Shown in pieces: positions 6,186 through 7,442 of a DNA stretch of 7,442 bases (positions within the stretch are counted from its first letter, which is position 1; every line of letters begins with the position of its first letter). The notes beneath the pieces are model-generated. The model was not told the origin of the DNA. It ran no database searches and was given only the letters and a program-made list of their open reading frames with translations. This DNA comes from CF-161 sp035259145 (GTDB lineage Bacteria; Chloroflexota; Dormibacteria; Dormibacterales; Dormibacteraceae). Location: NCBI GenBank assembly GCA_035259145.1, contig DATFWQ010000287.1:1-7442 (forward strand), in the 5' to 3' direction. The translations under genes and the position numbers were made by a program.

Positions 6186-7409
6186 CTGCCGCTGAAGCTG
6201 CTGGCCGGGTCACTCTGCCTGCTGGTGGCCGCCGGTTGCGGCGCCCTGCCGGGAGGGCTGATGACCCCCGCGCAGAAGCTCGCCCTGCAACGGACGGTCA
6301 AGGTTGCCGTGGTGGGCGTCTTCAGCGGGCCCTTGGCCACACTTGGGCGCGACGTGCGAAACAGCTTGCAGCTCGAGGCTGATCAGCTCAACGCGAAGGG
6401 CGGCGTGCTGAACAATCGCGTTGAGATCGTTGCCGCTGACAGCGAGCTGAACCCTGGGAAGACGGCGGAGCTGGTCAGACAGGAGCTCGCTGACAACGAC
6501 GTCAAGTTGCTGGTCGGCCCGAGCTTCACTGCCGGCTACCTGGCGGTGAAGGTCGACATCACACAGGCAGGGATGCCGAACTGTGTGACCGCTGTCGCCG
6601 ACGAGGCGCTGACCGGTGCCACGTTCAGCTTTCGCAGCGACGCCGGCGAGCGAGCCGGCGTGATGACCCTGCTCGCTTACCTTCATCAATCCCAGCCCGA
6701 CGTCAAGAAGGTTGCGCTGCTCGATGACGGCGACGAGACTGCTCAAAGCTATGACCGCCAGCTTGCCGATCAGTCAGCCCACTACGGTCTGGCGTACGTA
6801 GGGCACGCCACCGCGAACGAATCTGATCCTGGGCCTGCCGCACAAAAGATGCTGGCCCAGGGGCCACAGGCGGTGGCGCTCTCCGCCCAGCCTGGCGCCG
6901 CCGCCCGGATCGCTCAGGCCGTCCAGCAGCTGGCTGGGAGCGCCAGGCCGCTCCTCCTCGGGTTTCACGGGCTGTCCGGCTACGAGTTCCCGAGCCTGAG
7001 CGGGGACGTCGCCGTCAACTCGGTGTTCGCCGACACGACCGAGGCCTATCTCACGGACGGTCCGGATTCTTCATGGCCTGCCGGGTATCGCACATTCGTG
7101 CACAGCCTCACGCGCCAGTACGGATACGCGACCAACGGAGTGGACCTGAATGGCGACCTGGCTGCCGCCGACTGTCTGCTGCAGTGGTCTCGGGCGGTAA
7201 CACGAGCTGGCAGCTTCCGAGGTGTGAACGTGGTCAAAGCCTGGGAAAACCTCGACCTCGACCGCAGCGAGACCGTGCTGGGCGTTCACGAACGGCTTTC
7301 GCCAGCCGATCACCACGCGGTGAGCCAGAGCGCGATGCTCATGTACCAGTGGGGCAAGCAGGACAGCAAATACAGGCTGCGACAGCTTCCCACGCCGGCG
7401 GTGGGCTGA
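6186..7409 (+). CDS. LivK-type ABC substrate-binding lipoprotein 2, start codon unclear
   Basis: This is a second type I solute-binding protein, about 407 residues, clearly diverged from its neighbour. The fold starts at VKVAVVGVFSGPLATLG, and the ligand region contains LLVGPSFTAG followed by GMPNCV. The frame begins with an excellent lipoprotein signal, KLLAGSLCLLVAAGC, with lipid-bearing cysteine C18 at 6237-6239. No ATG, GTG or TTG stands in front of it near enough to be credible. Options are CTG at 6186 or 6192; a GTG at 6181 that overlaps the previous stop as GTGA but is one base out of frame; or ATG 6261 with GGGAGGG three bases upstream, which would discard the signal peptide. I take the signal peptide as real and mark the start at the first CTG. 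The gene is co-transcribed with the first binding protein and may bind a different ligand for the same importer. Confidence 0.85.
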   Translation: MPLKLLAGSLCLLVAAGCGALPGGLMTPAQKLALQRTVKVAVVGVFSGPLATLGRDVRNSLQLEADQLNAKGGVLNNRVEIVAADSELNPGKTAELVRQELADNDVKLLVGPSFTAGYLAVKVDITQAGMPNCVTAVADEALTGATFSFRSDAGERAGVMTLLAYLHQSQPDVKKVALLDDGDETAQSYDRQLADQSAHYGLAYVGHATANESDPGPAAQKMLAQGPQAVALSAQPGAAARIAQAVQQLAGSARPLLLGFHGLSGYEFPSLSGDVAVNSVFADTTEAYLTDGPDSSWPAGYRTFVHSLTRQYGYATNGVDLNGDLAAADCLLQWSRAVTRAGSFRGVNVVKAWENLDLDRSETVLGVHERLSPADHHAVSQSAMLMYQWGKQDSKYRLRQLPTPAVG

Positions 7410-7428
7410 GTCAAACTAGGAGTCGCCG

Positions 7429-7442
7429 ATGTCGGTTGCCCG
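7429..7442 (+). CDS. Start of the next gene in the binding-protein operon, truncated by the window
   Basis: An ATG at 7429 has AGGAG (7418-7422) six bases upstream, a near-ideal ribosome binding site, 19 nt after the stop of the second binding protein. Only MSVA and part of the next codon are visible. In LivKHMGF-type loci the gene after a binding protein is often a LivH/LivM permease or another binding protein. That identity is inferred from context only. Confidence 0.6.

Noticed and set aside
7386..7406. LPTPAVG at the C-terminus of binding protein 2 as a second sortase motif
   Set aside because: It does not fit LPXTG or LAXTG: there is no Thr-Gly at positions 4-5 and no following tail.

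Overview
The window is high-GC bacterial DNA with tightly packed, mostly overlapping genes. The mix of a class F-like sortase, LivK-type lipoproteins, GTG/TTG starts and one probably leaderless transcript suggests a soil-type Chloroflexota, Dormibacterota or Actinomycetota genome. This placement is inferred from gene content only. No rRNA, tRNA, CRISPR array, insertion sequence or phage gene was seen.

Left part, minus strand (read from 3748 down to 211): a three-gene, translationally coupled ABC operon. It encodes a large FtsX/MacB-type permease followed by two different ATPases. The permease and ATPase 1 overlap by 4 nt (ATGA) and the two ATPases by 7 nt. The permease has two FtsX-type membrane halves but only one large extracytoplasmic domain, so one permease plus the two unequal ATPases could form a complete transporter. 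ATPase 1 has lost the LSGGQ signature, which suggests one weak and one active ATP site. A further minus-strand gene starts at 73 and runs off the left edge.

Centre: a divergent intergenic region (about 3749-4065). It carries a 12-codon ORF with a very strong ribosome binding site just ahead of the permease gene, an 8-bp inverted repeat, and a possible promoter for a plus-strand sortase gene that ends at 4752.

Right part, plus strand: a strong-looking promoter (TTGAGA, 17 nt, TACGAT) places the predicted transcript start almost on the ATG of a LivK-type substrate-binding lipoprotein (4859-6184). A second, diverged substrate-binding lipoprotein follows directly (about 6186-7409). A third gene with a good ribosome binding site begins at 7429 and leaves the window, so this is probably the head of a branched-chain amino acid-type (HAAT family) uptake operon.

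The two observations most worth following are linked to this part. The first binding protein ends in an LPGTG sortase-type motif immediately downstream of a sortase gene. The second has a clear lipoprotein signal peptide but no ATG, GTG or TTG start in a plausible place, while a GTGA overlap lies one base out of frame.
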